Shown here: piece after piece, positions 45,059-53,412 of the stretch
Layout of the letters: each line of letters begins with the position of its first letter
Numbering within the stretch: the stretch's first letter is position 1
NCBI GenBank assembly: GCA_024226315.1
Contig: JAAELT010000286.1
Coordinates: forward strand, 40,796-104,795
From: a bacterium
GTDB taxonomy: Bacteria; Acidobacteriota; Thermoanaerobaculia; Multivoradales; J023
DNA length: 64,000 bases
Reading direction: 5' to 3'
Program-made: the position numbers and the translations under genes
Notes under the pieces: model-generated
Told to the model about the DNA's origin: nothing
Seen by the model: the letters and a program-made list of their open reading frames with translations, nothing else
Database searches by the model: none

Positions 45059-46179
45059 GAACGGCAAGCGGAATCTACCGTCAGAAGCTCGATCATCCGG
45101 GTGGCCGGACCGAGATCGTCATCGGCGCCGGAGCTCTGTCGGGTGAGGCCAGTGGCCTGGCCGACTGGCTCGAGGGCCGCACCGTGTTCGTGCTCTCGAC
45201 CCCACGCCTGGCCGAGCTCCATGGCGAGGTGCTGGAGTCGCTCGGCGGCGCCGCGGCGCGCGTGGTGCGGCTCGAGGTGCCGGACGGCGAGCAGGCCAAG
45301 AGCCTGGCCCACGCCGGCCGGCTGTGGGACGAGATGCTGGAGTCGGGGGGCAAGCGTGACAGCCGGCTGATCGCCTTCGGCGGCGGCACCGTGGGCGACC
45401 TCGGCGGCTTCGTTGCCGGCTGCTTTCTGCGCGGTATCGAGGTGGTGCAGGCACCGACCACGCTGCTCGCCCAGGTCGACGCGGCGATCGGCGGTAAGAC
45501 TGCCATCGACCTCACCGGCGGCAAGAACACGGTCGGCTTGTTTCACCATCCGGCCCGCGTGATCGAGGACACCGCGCTGCTCGCCACGCTACCCCGCGCG
45601 GAGCTGCGCTCCGGGCTGGTGGAGGTGGTCAAGATGGCAGCGCTTCTGTCGCCGCCCCTGCTCGAACGGGTGGAGCAGGAGCTCGACGCCCTGCTGGCGG
45701 CCGACGCGGCCGCGCTGGCGCCGGTGGTCGCCGGCGCCGCGGCGGCGAAATGTGGTGTCGTCGAGCGCGATCCGGCGGAGGGCGGCTGGCGCCGGATCCT
45801 CAACTTCGGACACACCCTGGGCCACGCCATCGAAGGCGCCTTGAATTACAGTCACCTGCGTCACGGAGAGGCGGTCGCCTACGGCATGCTCTTCGCGCTT
45901 CAACTTGCTCATTCGCGGGGACTCGACGAGACGCTTGGCGAGCGGCTGCGCGGTCTCCTCGGGCGCTTCGAGCTGCCGCCCCTGCCACCGCTCGAGCCGG
46001 CCGATCTGTGGGCTCTGATGAGCCGCGACAAGAAAGCGACGGAGAGCGGCTTGACCTGGGTCTTGCCGCGAGCGCTCGGACACGGCGAAATGGTCTCCGG
46101 AATCGATCGCGGGGAGGTGTTCCAGCAACTGGAGACTTTTCTCCCCGATCCCTTCGCCAGGCCACCATTTAGTCTATAA
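45055..46179 (+). CDS. aroB: 3-dehydroquinate synthase
   Basis: 374 residues from a GTG start that overlaps the aspS stop by 4 nt. NAD-binding and catalytic signatures: RLIAFGGGTVGDLGGFVAGC, GIEVVQAPTTLLAQVDAAIG and GKTAIDLTGGKNTVGLFHHP. The zinc-ligand region follows, with ELRSGLVEVVKMA, RRILNFGHTLGHAIE and HGEAVAYGMLFA. It makes 3-dehydroquinate from DAHP, the second step of the shikimate pathway. A perfect TATAAT overlaps its last codons and probably serves the next gene. Confidence 0.96.
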   Translation: MRTASGIYRQKLDHPGGRTEIVIGAGALSGEASGLADWLEGRTVFVLSTPRLAELHGEVLESLGGAAARVVRLEVPDGEQAKSLAHAGRLWDEMLESGGKRDSRLIAFGGGTVGDLGGFVAGCFLRGIEVVQAPTTLLAQVDAAIGGKTAIDLTGGKNTVGLFHHPARVIEDTALLATLPRAELRSGLVEVVKMAALLSPPLLERVEQELDALLAADAAALAPVVAGAAAAKCGVVERDPAEGGWRRILNFGHTLGHAIEGALNYSHLRHGEAVAYGMLFALQLAHSRGLDETLGERLRGLLGRFELPPLPPLEPADLWALMSRDKKATESGLTWVLPRALGHGEMVSGIDRGEVFQQLETFLPDPFARPPFSL

Positions 46180-46180
46180 T
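46175..46180 (+). promoter_or_regulatory. -10 element for the HD-GYP gene
   Basis: A perfect TATAAT (46175-46180) at the end of aroB, 63 nt before the HD-GYP start. The -35 is weak. The leader contains the inverted repeat GTGCC...GGCAC (about 46209-46229). Confidence 0.45.
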
Positions 46181-46243
46181 GAGATATTAGCGGCGCTGTA
46201 CACTGATCGTGCCAAGCCGGTCGGCACGCGTTCTCGTCAGCAC

Positions 46244-48229
46244 GTGTTCCGTCAGATCGTGGGCGCCGGTATCACCTGGATCTCCTCCATAGTGGCCGTC
46301 TCGAAGCAAGCCGCATCGCCAGACCCGGCGAAACAGCCCGCCCGCCGCGTCAAGCTCCAACACGTCCTGTTCCTGCTGCTCCTGGCGACGGGCATCGTTC
46401 CGCTGCTGCTCAGCAGCTTCTACCTGCTGGGCTCGAATCGCGAGGCGCTGCAGGTCAAGGAGAAGGAGCTCCTCACCTTCTCCGCCCAGGGTTTCGCCCA
46501 GCACCTGAGTGACGATCTGGCCCAGCGCGCGGCGCAGTTGCGGCAGGTCGGCCGTGGATTGGTCGCGGCGCCGGGTTTCGGCACCAGCGACAAACGCCTG
46601 GGCCAGAAGTGGGCCGATGTCTACCTGCAGCGTTTCGTCGCCAAGGAGCGGCGAGACCTGCGAGCTTTCCACGTGGTACCGCCGAAGGGCAAGGCGTGGG
46701 GCTCGGACACGACCTCCTTCGACGCGCCGGTGATCGACGCGATGAACAGCGCCATCGCCGAGGCGCGGACGACGGCGGACACGGTCTATCGCTTCGCGCT
46801 GCTGTCGGAGAAGGGGCAGTTCATGCCCGCTGTGGCGATGGCGGTGCCGGTGACGATTCCCGACAGCGGCGAGCTGTTGATCCTCGACGCCCTGGTGCCG
46901 CTGGCGCTGCGTTCCTCGGTGGCGGTCCAAGCCGGCATCGATCTGGAGCAACTGTTTCTGATCGACGCGGGCGGCGAGTTGCTGTGGTCCGCCGGCCAGA
47001 CACCGGGCATCGAGCGCGCCCTGCTCGAGTCCGACATGGTCAGCCAGTTCGCGGCGCAACCGGTCAACGTCATCCAGCAGCTGCAACTGGAAGTCGACGA
47101 CAAGGCCCAGTCGACTCTCGTCCAGGTGGTGCCGGTGTCGGAGACCGGTTGGGGGGTGGTGGCCCACAAGACCACCGAGGTGGCCTTCCAGCAGATTCGG
47201 GCGCTGGTCGTGCGCATCCTGATGTTCTCGGCTCTGGCGGTGCTGCTCGCGCTGGTCCTGGCGCTGATCGCGGCACGCTGGTTCAGCCTGCCGATCCAGC
47301 GCCTCGCCGAGGCCAGCCACGAGATCGCGGCCGGCCACTTCGATCGGCGGGTGTCGACCGAGGGACTCTCCTTCGAGGTCGCTGAGCTGGCCGAGGACTT
47401 CAATCGGATGTCCGACACGGTCGAGAGCTATATCGCGCGGCTGCAGCGCGCTGCCGAAGTCAATCGGCAGCTGTTCATCAGCTCGATCCGCGCATTCGCC
47501 GCCGCGATCGACGCCAAGGACCCGTACACCCGCGGCCACTCCGAGCGGGTGGCCCGCTACAGCCGGGCCATCGCTCGGTACCTCGGCCTACCCAAAGACC
47601 AACAGGAGAAGGTCTGGATCAGCGCCGTACTGCACGACGTCGGAAAGATCGGTGTCGAGGACCACGTGCTCAAGAAGCACGGCGTGCTGACGCCCGAGGA
47701 ATACGAGCAGATGAAGCTCCATCCGGTGATCGGTGCCGACATCGTCGAGCCCATCTCGGCGCTCCGGGAGCATCTGCCGGGGATCCGTTGGCACCACGAG
47801 GCGTGGAACGGCACCGGCTATCCCGATGGCCTGAAGGGGGAGCAGATCCCGCTGATGGCGAGGGTCATCGGCGTCGCCGACACCTTCGATGCGATCACTA
47901 CCAACCGTCCCTACCAGACGGCCTCGTCTCCCGAGTTCGCCCTCCAGACGATCAAGAAGCTGACCGGCACGCGCTTCGACGCAAAAATCGTCACCGCCTT
48001 TCTGCTCGCCTGGGATGCCGGCCACATCCAGATGGACAAGCCACGCACCGAGGCCGACTCGCCGCGGCTGGTGGCGCCCGATCCGCCGGCGCCGACCGAG
48101 ACCGCCTTGCCGCGCTCGCTGGCGCCGCGGGCCGCCGGTACGCGGACCGCGGTCGGCAGAGACGCCGAGGTTCTACCTCCCCTCCCCGAGAGCGGCGATG
48201 GACCACGAATCGCAACAAAATCCAGATAA
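46244..48229 (+). CDS. Membrane HD-GYP phosphodiesterase with sensor and HAMP domains
   Basis: 661 residues. TM1 (QHVLFLLLLATGIVPLLLSS), an extracytoplasmic dCache-like sensor (about 60-310), TM2 (ILMFSALAVLLALVLALIAA), HAMP (RWFSLPIQRLAEASHEIAAG) and a coiled linker lead to the HD-GYP domain at about 410-600. The signature motifs are DPYTRGHSERVARYS, VLHDVGKIGV, HPVIGADIV, WHHEAWNGTGYPDGLKG and DTFDAITTNRPY, so the HD pair and the GYP triplet are intact and c-di-GMP hydrolysis is expected. The C-terminal 60 residues are disordered. Start uncertain: GTG at 46244 or an in-frame GTG at 46292, neither with a clear ribosome site. Confidence 0.92.
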   Translation: MFRQIVGAGITWISSIVAVSKQAASPDPAKQPARRVKLQHVLFLLLLATGIVPLLLSSFYLLGSNREALQVKEKELLTFSAQGFAQHLSDDLAQRAAQLRQVGRGLVAAPGFGTSDKRLGQKWADVYLQRFVAKERRDLRAFHVVPPKGKAWGSDTTSFDAPVIDAMNSAIAEARTTADTVYRFALLSEKGQFMPAVAMAVPVTIPDSGELLILDALVPLALRSSVAVQAGIDLEQLFLIDAGGELLWSAGQTPGIERALLESDMVSQFAAQPVNVIQQLQLEVDDKAQSTLVQVVPVSETGWGVVAHKTTEVAFQQIRALVVRILMFSALAVLLALVLALIAARWFSLPIQRLAEASHEIAAGHFDRRVSTEGLSFEVAELAEDFNRMSDTVESYIARLQRAAEVNRQLFISSIRAFAAAIDAKDPYTRGHSERVARYSRAIARYLGLPKDQQEKVWISAVLHDVGKIGVEDHVLKKHGVLTPEEYEQMKLHPVIGADIVEPISALREHLPGIRWHHEAWNGTGYPDGLKGEQIPLMARVIGVADTFDAITTNRPYQTASSPEFALQTIKKLTGTRFDAKIVTAFLLAWDAGHIQMDKPRTEADSPRLVAPDPPAPTETALPRSLAPRAAGTRTAVGRDAEVLPPLPESGDGPRIATKSR

Positions 48230-48595
48230 ATGCCTTTTCAGTACACCCTCGCCAACCTGTTGGCCCACAACGACGGCGCCATGGCCGTGCTCTTCCTCGA
48301 CGAGACCGGCGAGACCGTCGACCTGACCACAACCGACCTTCAGCCGTTTCAGATGAAGATCGCCGGCGCCTACGTCGGCATCTATCTGCGCCAGCTGGCG
48401 GAGGTCCTGAGCGGCGCCGACCTCGGCACTCCCGAGGTGCTCCACATCGAGAGAGAAGATCTCCACCTCTACGCCACGCCGCTGCCGGAAGGGTATTATC
48501 TGGTGCTCATCCAGCGCCGTCCGGCGCTGGTGGCGCGGGCGCGCGACACCCTGCTGCGGGCCCGCGACGAGATCGCCCGCGAAATCTTCGGATAG
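48230..48595 (+). CDS. Roadblock/LC7-like protein
   Basis: 121 residues. DGAMAVLFLDETGETVDLTT, IAGAYVGIYLRQLAEVL, LHIEREDLHLYATPL and EGYYLVLIQRRPALVARA follow the strand-helix pattern of Roadblock/LC7 (MglB-like) domains, which dimerise and regulate small GTPases or polarity. Its ATG begins at the base immediately after the HD-GYP stop (TAAATG), so it must be coupled to that gene. This suggests it tunes or localises the c-di-GMP phosphodiesterase (inference). No MglA-type GTPase is in the window. Confidence 0.8.
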   Translation: MPFQYTLANLLAHNDGAMAVLFLDETGETVDLTTTDLQPFQMKIAGAYVGIYLRQLAEVLSGADLGTPEVLHIEREDLHLYATPLPEGYYLVLIQRRPALVARARDTLLRARDEIAREIFG

Positions 48596-48623
48596 AGCTT
48601 GTCCTCGGGGCTGCCTCGAGGTC

Positions 48624-48655
48624 ATGAGAAGCGTCCCCATTCGGGAGACGCTCAT
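48624..48655 (+). other. Imperfect stem-loop in the ftsY leader
   Basis: ATGAGAAGCGTCCCC / GGGAGACGCTCAT (48624-48655) pair with one bulge around an ATTC loop, ending 9 nt before the ftsY ATG at 48665. It could occlude the ribosome site or separate ftsY from the Roadblock gene. Confidence 0.45.
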
Positions 48656-48664
48656 CACAGCATC

Positions 48665-49645
48665 ATGAGTAAAGACGACATCACCGACGATCGATTGGAG
48701 CTGGCGCCCGAGTCGGCGCCGCCTGCCTCCGAGAAGAAGGGGCTATGGAAGAAGCTGCAACGCGGCTTGCTCATGACCCACACCGAGCTGATCGATCGTA
48801 TGGGCGCCGCGCTCGAAGGTCGCGCGGTGCTCGACGACGAGACACTCGAATACCTGGAGGAGAGCCTGATCGCCGCCGACCTGGGCGTCGAGACCGCTCT
48901 CGAGCTGGTGGAGAAGCTCAAGCAGCGCGCGCAGCCGGCCGACATCCAGGATCCAGCACGACTGCGGGCGATCCTCGCCGAGGAGATCTCGGCCATGCTG
49001 GACGACGCGCCCCGGCCGCCCGAGCTGGGTCCGGGGCCGACCGTGACCCTGATGGTCGGGGTCAACGGCGTGGGCAAGACAACCACCATCGCCAAGCTCA
49101 CGCGCTGGTTGAAGGACCGCGGACAGACTGTTCTGCTGGCCGCCGGCGACACCTTCCGGGCCGCGGCGATCGAACAGATCGCGCTGTGGGCGGAGCGGCT
49201 GGCGGTCGACGTCGTGCGCCAGAAGCCCGGCGGTGACCCGGCGGCGGTGGTCTACGACGCCATCCAGGCGGCACGAGCGCGCAAGGCGGATCACGTGATC
49301 GTCGACACCGCCGGCCGTCTCCACACCAAAGATCACCTGATGGCCGAGCTGTCCAAGATCGGCCGGGTGATCGAGCGTGAGGCCGCCGGCTGGAACCGGC
49401 GCGCACTGCTCGTGCTCGACGCCACGACGGGCCAGAATGCCCTTATCCAGGCCAAGGAGTTCGCCCGCACCGCGGCGGTGGACGGCGTGGTCCTGACCAA
49501 GCTCGACGGTACCGCCAAGGGAGGCATGGCGGTGGCCGTGGCCCGCGAGCTCGGCCTGCCGGTGCTTTATCTGGGCGTCGGTGAGTCGCCGGAGGACCTG
49601 GTGGAGTTCGAGCCGAAGGAATTCGCCGCGGCGCTTTTCGCCTGA
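48665..49645 (+). CDS. ftsY: Signal recognition particle receptor FtsY
   Basis: 326 residues. A short acidic N-terminus replaces the long A domain of the E. coli protein. The N domain (about 25-110) has LWKKLQRGLLMTHTELIDRM and EYLEESLIAADLGVETALEL. The SRP GTPase G domain shows MVGVNGVGKTTTIAKL (G1), AAGDTFRAAAIEQ (the SRP insertion box), VDTAGRLHT (G3), TKLDGTAKGG (G4) and LGVGESPEDLVEFEP at the C-terminus. It docks SRP-ribosome complexes to the membrane. Start at the ATG at 48665; the frame is open 66 nt upstream. Confidence 0.96.
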   Translation: MSKDDITDDRLELAPESAPPASEKKGLWKKLQRGLLMTHTELIDRMGAALEGRAVLDDETLEYLEESLIAADLGVETALELVEKLKQRAQPADIQDPARLRAILAEEISAMLDDAPRPPELGPGPTVTLMVGVNGVGKTTTIAKLTRWLKDRGQTVLLAAGDTFRAAAIEQIALWAERLAVDVVRQKPGGDPAAVVYDAIQAARARKADHVIVDTAGRLHTKDHLMAELSKIGRVIEREAAGWNRRALLVLDATTGQNALIQAKEFARTAAVDGVVLTKLDGTAKGGMAVAVARELGLPVLYLGVGESPEDLVEFEPKEFAAALFA

Positions 49646-49668
49646 GTGGACGTGGTGGTTCGAGGCCG

Positions 49669-50778
49669 ATGTCCGATCCGATCCCATACCTGCGTCGAGC
49701 GCTCCGATTGGCGGCGCGCGGTCGCTACCGTACCTCGCCCAATCCGATGGTGGGGGCCGTGGTGGTGCGCGGCGGGGAAGAGGTGGGCGTCGGCTACCAT
49801 CATCACGTCGGCGGCTCCCACGCCGAGGTCGAGGCGCTCGACCGCGCCGGCGACCGGGCCCGCGGAGCGACTCTCTACGTGACGCTCGAGCCCTGCAACC
49901 ACCACGGGCGGACTCCGCCGTGCGCCGAGCGGGTTGTGGCGGCGGGCATCCGCCGGGTGGTGGCCTGCCACCGGGATCCCAACCCCGGGGTGGTGGGCAG
50001 CGGCTTCGAGCGTCTGCGCGCGGCCGGGATCGAGGTGGAATCCGGCTTCCTCCTCGAGCAGGCGGTGCGCCTCAATTGGCGGTTCCTGGTCGCGGCACGC
50101 GAACGCCGGCCGGCGGTGACCCTCAAGTGGGCAATGAGCCTCGACGGCCGGATCGCCACGGCGGCGGGGGAGAGCCAATGGATCTCCTCGCCGGCAGGGC
50201 GGCGCTGGGGGCTCGACCAGCGGGAGCGTCACGACGCCATTCTCGCCGGCATCGGCACCGCGCTGGCGGACGACCCACGCTTGAACCGGCGTCTCGGCAA
50301 GGCCCGGGAGCAGGGCGTCCGCGTGATCCTCGATCGCCGCCTGCGGCTGCCGCTACGGTCGCGTCTCTTCGAGGTCCCGGGTGAGGTGGTGGTGTACACT
50401 GAATCGGATGCCGTGGTCGGGCGCGAAGGTCTGGAGGAGAGGGGAGCCACGGTGGTGACTCTGGCGGCGGTGGAGCCGAAAGCGGTGCTCGACGATCTCT
50501 TTCGGCGCGGAGTCAGCAGCCTACTGGTCGAGGGCGGCGGCACGGTGGCCGCCGCCTTCTGCGAGTCGGGGCTCTTCGACCGTGTGGCGGTCGATTGCGC
50601 GCCGCTCTTGATCGGTGGCGACGGGGCTCCCGGGCCGTTGCGAGGGGCGGGCCACGCGGCCTTGGCCGCAGCGCCGCGGCTCGCCGACCTAAGCGCCCGG
50701 CGGCGGGGCGACGACGTGATTCTGAGTGGATTCAGGGAACAATGTTTACCGGACTTGTACGCGAGCGTGGCCGGCTGA
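49669..50778 (+). CDS. ribD: Riboflavin biosynthesis deaminase/reductase RibD
   Basis: 369 residues, bifunctional. The deaminase domain (about 1-145) has the zinc motifs HAEVEAL and LEPCNHHGRTPPCAERV; the reductase domain (about 146-369) has VTLKWAMSLDGRIATAAGES, GIGTALADDPRLNRR and SSLLVEGGGTVAAAF. It converts the first committed pyrimidine intermediate of riboflavin synthesis. It starts 23 nt after ftsY and overlaps ribE by 37 nt, an unusually long overlap. Confidence 0.96.
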   Translation: MSDPIPYLRRALRLAARGRYRTSPNPMVGAVVVRGGEEVGVGYHHHVGGSHAEVEALDRAGDRARGATLYVTLEPCNHHGRTPPCAERVVAAGIRRVVACHRDPNPGVVGSGFERLRAAGIEVESGFLLEQAVRLNWRFLVAARERRPAVTLKWAMSLDGRIATAAGESQWISSPAGRRWGLDQRERHDAILAGIGTALADDPRLNRRLGKAREQGVRVILDRRLRLPLRSRLFEVPGEVVVYTESDAVVGREGLEERGATVVTLAAVEPKAVLDDLFRRGVSSLLVEGGGTVAAAFCESGLFDRVAVDCAPLLIGGDGAPGPLRGAGHAALAAAPRLADLSARRRGDDVILSGFREQCLPDLYASVAG

Positions 50779-51374
50779 TCGAGGATCCGACGCCGTCGGC
50801 GGAGGGTGGCGTACGGCTGGTGCTCGGCCACAGCCGGGAGCTGGGCGCCGGTCTCGAGATCGGCGCCAGCCTGGCGGTGTCGGGAGTGTGCCTGACCATC
50901 GTCGAGACGGCCCCCGATTCCTCGGTTGTCGAGCTGTCGCCGGAGACTCTCCGGCGCACGACCCTGGGCGGCCTGCGCCGGGATTCGGCGGTAAATCTCG
51001 AACCGTCGTTGCACATGGGCGACGCGCTGGGTGGCCACTGGGTTCAGGGGCACGTCGACTGTACGACCGAGGTGGTCGAGCGGCGGGATCTCGAGGCCCA
51101 CTGCGAGATGGCGTTCGCCCTGCCGCCGGAGCATCGCGGCTCGGTGGTGGAAAAGGGCTCGATCGCCGTCGACGGTGTCAGCCTCACGGTGTCTGCCCTG
51201 GAGACCATCTCCGCGCTGACCGAGGACCGCTTCGAGGTGGCGCTGATCCCGCACACTCTGGAGGTCACCTCCCTTGGCCAGCTCGGCCCTGGCGACGCGG
51301 TCAACCTGGAGCTGGACATCCTCGGCAAGTACGTGCAGAGGGCGCTCGTCGCCGCCGGGGTGATTCCCTCTTGA
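50742..51374 (+). CDS. ribE: Riboflavin synthase alpha subunit
   Basis: 210 residues with the two-lobed lumazine-binding fold. It begins MFTGLVRERG, the invariant start of the family. The second lobe begins near MGDALGGHWVQGHVDC and contains VEKGSIAVDGVSLTVS; IPHTLEVTSLG and VNLELDILGKYVQRAL follow. It makes riboflavin from two lumazine molecules. The start is fixed by MFTGLV and lies 37 nt inside ribD. Its TGA overlaps the next gene's TTG start (TTGA). Confidence 0.96.
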   Translation: MFTGLVRERGRLIEDPTPSAEGGVRLVLGHSRELGAGLEIGASLAVSGVCLTIVETAPDSSVVELSPETLRRTTLGGLRRDSAVNLEPSLHMGDALGGHWVQGHVDCTTEVVERRDLEAHCEMAFALPPEHRGSVVEKGSIAVDGVSLTVSALETISALTEDRFEVALIPHTLEVTSLGQLGPGDAVNLELDILGKYVQRALVAAGVIPS

Positions 51375-52360
51375 GCGCGCCGCCGCCCGGCCCGCGCCGG
51401 CCGCGGGTGGGAATCGCGCGCCAGCTCCCCGAGCCGGCGAGATTCTGGATCGCCCATGCCTCCCGCCACTGGGGCGCCGCCGCGGCGCCCTGGACCGACC
51501 TTGCCGGCGCCCGGCTGCGGGACCTCGAGGTCGGACCCGCCGCCACCCTGCCGGATCTGGACGCCACCGGCGTCGATGCCACCGGCCTCGACGACCTCTT
51601 CTACCTGCCTCCGGTGGCCCCTGAGCTGGCGGTCGATCGTGATCGCTGGGCCGCCCGCCTGATCGAATCGGGCACGCCGGTGCTGCTGCAGCTGGCTCCC
51701 GGCGACGAGGCCGACGTGCCGGGGGCGTTGATCGTCCACGACCTGCTGCGGCCGCTGCTGGCCGCTGACGTCGAGCCCCTGGCGCGGCTCGCCGCCGGCT
51801 CGACGGCGGTATGGCCGCTGATCGCTGGCCTCACCGACTCCGCCGAGCTGCGCGAAGCCGGCTGCGCGGCGCTGGCCGCGGCCGGGGTCGCCTGCGTGCA
51901 GCCGCTGGCCCTGGAGCTGGCGCCGGCCGACCGGCGCCGCCTTGCCGAGCTCACCGGCGGGGAAGCCTTCGACGCGCTCTTCCACGGCGCGGCACCGTCC
52001 GAGCGTGAGCTCTCTTGCTACGCCGCGAGCCGCGGCCTCGCCGCCTTCGTCCCGCGGCCCCTCCTCGGCGGCACCCCGCGCCAGCAGCGCAACCGCCGCC
52101 TTGCCGCCGGCCTGGCCCTGGCGGGCGAGCTCTGGGCGCGTCTCGACCGGCCGGTCAGCGTCGGCCAGGGTCTGTTGCTCGCGGCCCGGGGCGCCGAGAA
52201 CACCTCCCGGGACCTGGTCGCCCTCGCCCGGGAGGGGAATCTCGGCGTCCTGGACTGGATCGACGACAAGAGCCTCGAGATCGCCTGGGAGATCGAGGCG
52301 TCCGGGAGCTCGGCGACGGTCGAAGCGCTGCTCGAGGAGTACCTGGGCTCAGGAGCCTGA
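51371..52360 (+). CDS. Unknown protein translationally coupled to ribE
   Basis: 329 residues from a TTG that overlaps the ribE stop. Very Ala/Leu/Arg-rich, with alternating hydrophobic strands and helices (TPVLLQLAPGDEAD; GALIVHDLLRPLLAAD; STAVWPLIAGLTDSAELREA; GVACVQPLALELAPAD), suggesting an alpha/beta barrel (inference). No cofactor motif or signal peptide is recognised. No lumazine synthase (ribH) or ribBA follows here, and the sequence does not resemble either. Its position argues for a role near flavin metabolism, but this is context only. Real coding is supported by uninterrupted codon periodicity and the coupled start. Confidence 0.65.
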   Translation: MSAPPPGPRRPRVGIARQLPEPARFWIAHASRHWGAAAAPWTDLAGARLRDLEVGPAATLPDLDATGVDATGLDDLFYLPPVAPELAVDRDRWAARLIESGTPVLLQLAPGDEADVPGALIVHDLLRPLLAADVEPLARLAAGSTAVWPLIAGLTDSAELREAGCAALAAAGVACVQPLALELAPADRRRLAELTGGEAFDALFHGAAPSERELSCYAASRGLAAFVPRPLLGGTPRQQRNRRLAAGLALAGELWARLDRPVSVGQGLLLAARGAENTSRDLVALAREGNLGVLDWIDDKSLEIAWEIEASGSSATVEALLEEYLGSGA

Positions 52361-52428
52361 CTGGGGAGCGCGGGCATCTTGCCGGCATCCGGAGCAGGCG
52401 AGACGCCCGCGGTCGGGCCCGCCGGGCC

Positions 52429-52821
52429 TCAGGGATGAACCACCCTCAGGCCGAGGAACCGCTCGAAGGGATCGAAGTCGCGGTCACGATGTAGCAGCGT
52501 GTGATCTTGTCGCAGACAGAAGGTCGCGATCCAGCAATCGATGGTCTTGCGGATGGTGAATCCCCGATGGCGAAGCCGGCGGTAGTTATCCGCAGCCGCG
52601 AGGGCCAGCCCCGTACCGCCGGTGGACAGTACCTGGAGCTGGAGAAGACGATCACGGACCTCGGCCGCTTGCTGCTCCGACACCCCTTGGAGGACTTCAC
52701 ACAGCGTCAAGTCCGTCAGGCCCAGAGGCCGGGCTCCGAGCTGCCGGTCCAGCCACTCGGCTTCCGGTGTCGCGGTCCCTCGCAAGAAGTCGATCCATAC
52801 GCTCGCATCGACGATGACCAT
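52429..52821 (-). CDS. vapC: VapC-type PIN-domain ribonuclease toxin
   Basis: 130 residues. The PIN acidic residues are visible: MVIVDASVWIDFLRG (first Asp), LTLCEVLQGV (Glu), TIDCWIATFC (Asp) and HRDRDFDPFE (last acidic site). VapC toxins cut specific tRNA or rRNA sites. It starts 2 nt after the vapB stop, the standard antitoxin-toxin order. The pair lies downstream of and convergent with the gene at 51371-52360. Confidence 0.92.
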   Translation of the reverse strand: MVIVDASVWIDFLRGTATPEAEWLDRQLGARPLGLTDLTLCEVLQGVSEQQAAEVRDRLLQLQVLSTGGTGLALAAADNYRRLRHRGFTIRKTIDCWIATFCLRQDHTLLHRDRDFDPFERFLGLRVVHP

Positions 52822-52823
52822 GT

Positions 52824-53030
52824 CTACGCGTTGGCGAATCGGCTGCGCCGCGATTCATCCAGATCCCCTTCCCAGGCGATCCGACCGCGCAGGTCACGCA
52901 TGCGCTCCTGTGCCCGCAATCGAACGATCAACTCCAGGGCCGCCTCGACCACGGCGCGTTTGGTCGGCAGGCCGGTCGCCTCCAGGGCGGCTTTCATCAA
53001 ATCGTCGTCGATCACAATATTGGTGCGCAT
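52824..53030 (-). CDS. vapB: VapB-type antitoxin
   Basis: 68 residues. MRTNIVIDDDLMKAALEATG then LPTKRAVVEAALELIVRL is a ribbon-helix-helix DNA-binding domain of the VapB/type II antitoxin group. The C-terminal MRDLRGRIAWEGDLDESR would wrap the toxin. A GAGGA ribosome site precedes the ATG. It should repress its own promoter; the upstream interval has the AT-richer stretch TAGGATATACACA (minus strand) as a possible -10/operator. Confidence 0.9.
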   Translation of the reverse strand: MRTNIVIDDDLMKAALEATGLPTKRAVVEAALELIVRLRAQERMRDLRGRIAWEGDLDESRRSRFANA

Positions 53031-53115
53031 GATACGTCCTCTCGATGTGTATATCCTAGCATGAGATCACCACTGGTGTTGAGCCGCGTCGGGACGTTGA
53101 CGAGGAGTGCCCGTC

Positions 53116-53149
53116 AAAAAAGCCCGGGCGGCCGCGCGGCCGCCCGGGC
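53116..53149 (-). terminator. 28-bp perfect palindrome with U-run: intrinsic terminator
   Basis: 53122-53149 is a perfect 28-bp palindrome (half-site GCCCGGGCGGCCGC). On the minus strand it is followed directly by six T residues (53121-53116). It would end minus-strand transcription coming from hpt-ridA or from a gene now lost. Confidence 0.85.
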
Positions 53150-53165
53150 AAGGGAAAGGAAGGGA

Positions 53166-53231
53166 TCAGGACTCGGTCGAGTCCGCCGCCGCCGACGGTT
53201 CGGACGCGGGCTCCTCGGGCGAGTCCGCGTG
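53166..53231 (-). pseudogene. Possible C-terminal stub of a lost minus-strand gene
   Basis: The minus strand reads ADSPEEPASEPSAAADSTES and then a TGA, 16 nt before the terminator palindrome, which is how an acidic disordered C-terminus commonly ends. Upstream of it the reading frame meets the unrelated nuclease relic at 53234. It may be the tail of a gene disrupted by that insertion, or a chance frame. Confidence 0.25.
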
Positions 53232-53233
53232 CC

Positions 53234-53412
53234 TGGTACAACGGCTACCGCTTCTCGCCCAACGCGAGGGAGTTGGTTTACAACCTGACGATGGCGCTCT
53301 ACTTCTTGGACCATCTCCAGCGCTACGGCGAATCGCCCCGCCAGATGATGGACGCGAATCTCGCAGCCGACGAGGACAAGCTACGCTCTCCGGCCTACGC
53401 CGAGGCAGAAGG
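53234..53412 (+). pseudogene. Fragment of an AAA-ATPase-like / PD-(D/E)XK family protein
   Basis: The plus strand reads WYNGYRFSPNARELVYNLTM then ALYFLDHLQRYGESPRQMMD and ANLAADEDKL, which matches the W-Y-x-G-Y-x-F segment of the AAA-ATPase-like proteins that carry a C-terminal PD-(D/E)XK nuclease domain (PF09820/PF08011 type). No start, P-loop or nuclease part is present, and the fragment runs into the 3' end of ridA. A relic of a mobile or defence-type gene. Confidence 0.5.

Noticed and set aside
50726..51370. Upstream extension of the 51371 gene through ribE in another frame
   Set aside because: Inside ribE the extension is Arg/Gly/Ala-rich shadow text; the TTGA overlap at 51371 is a better start.
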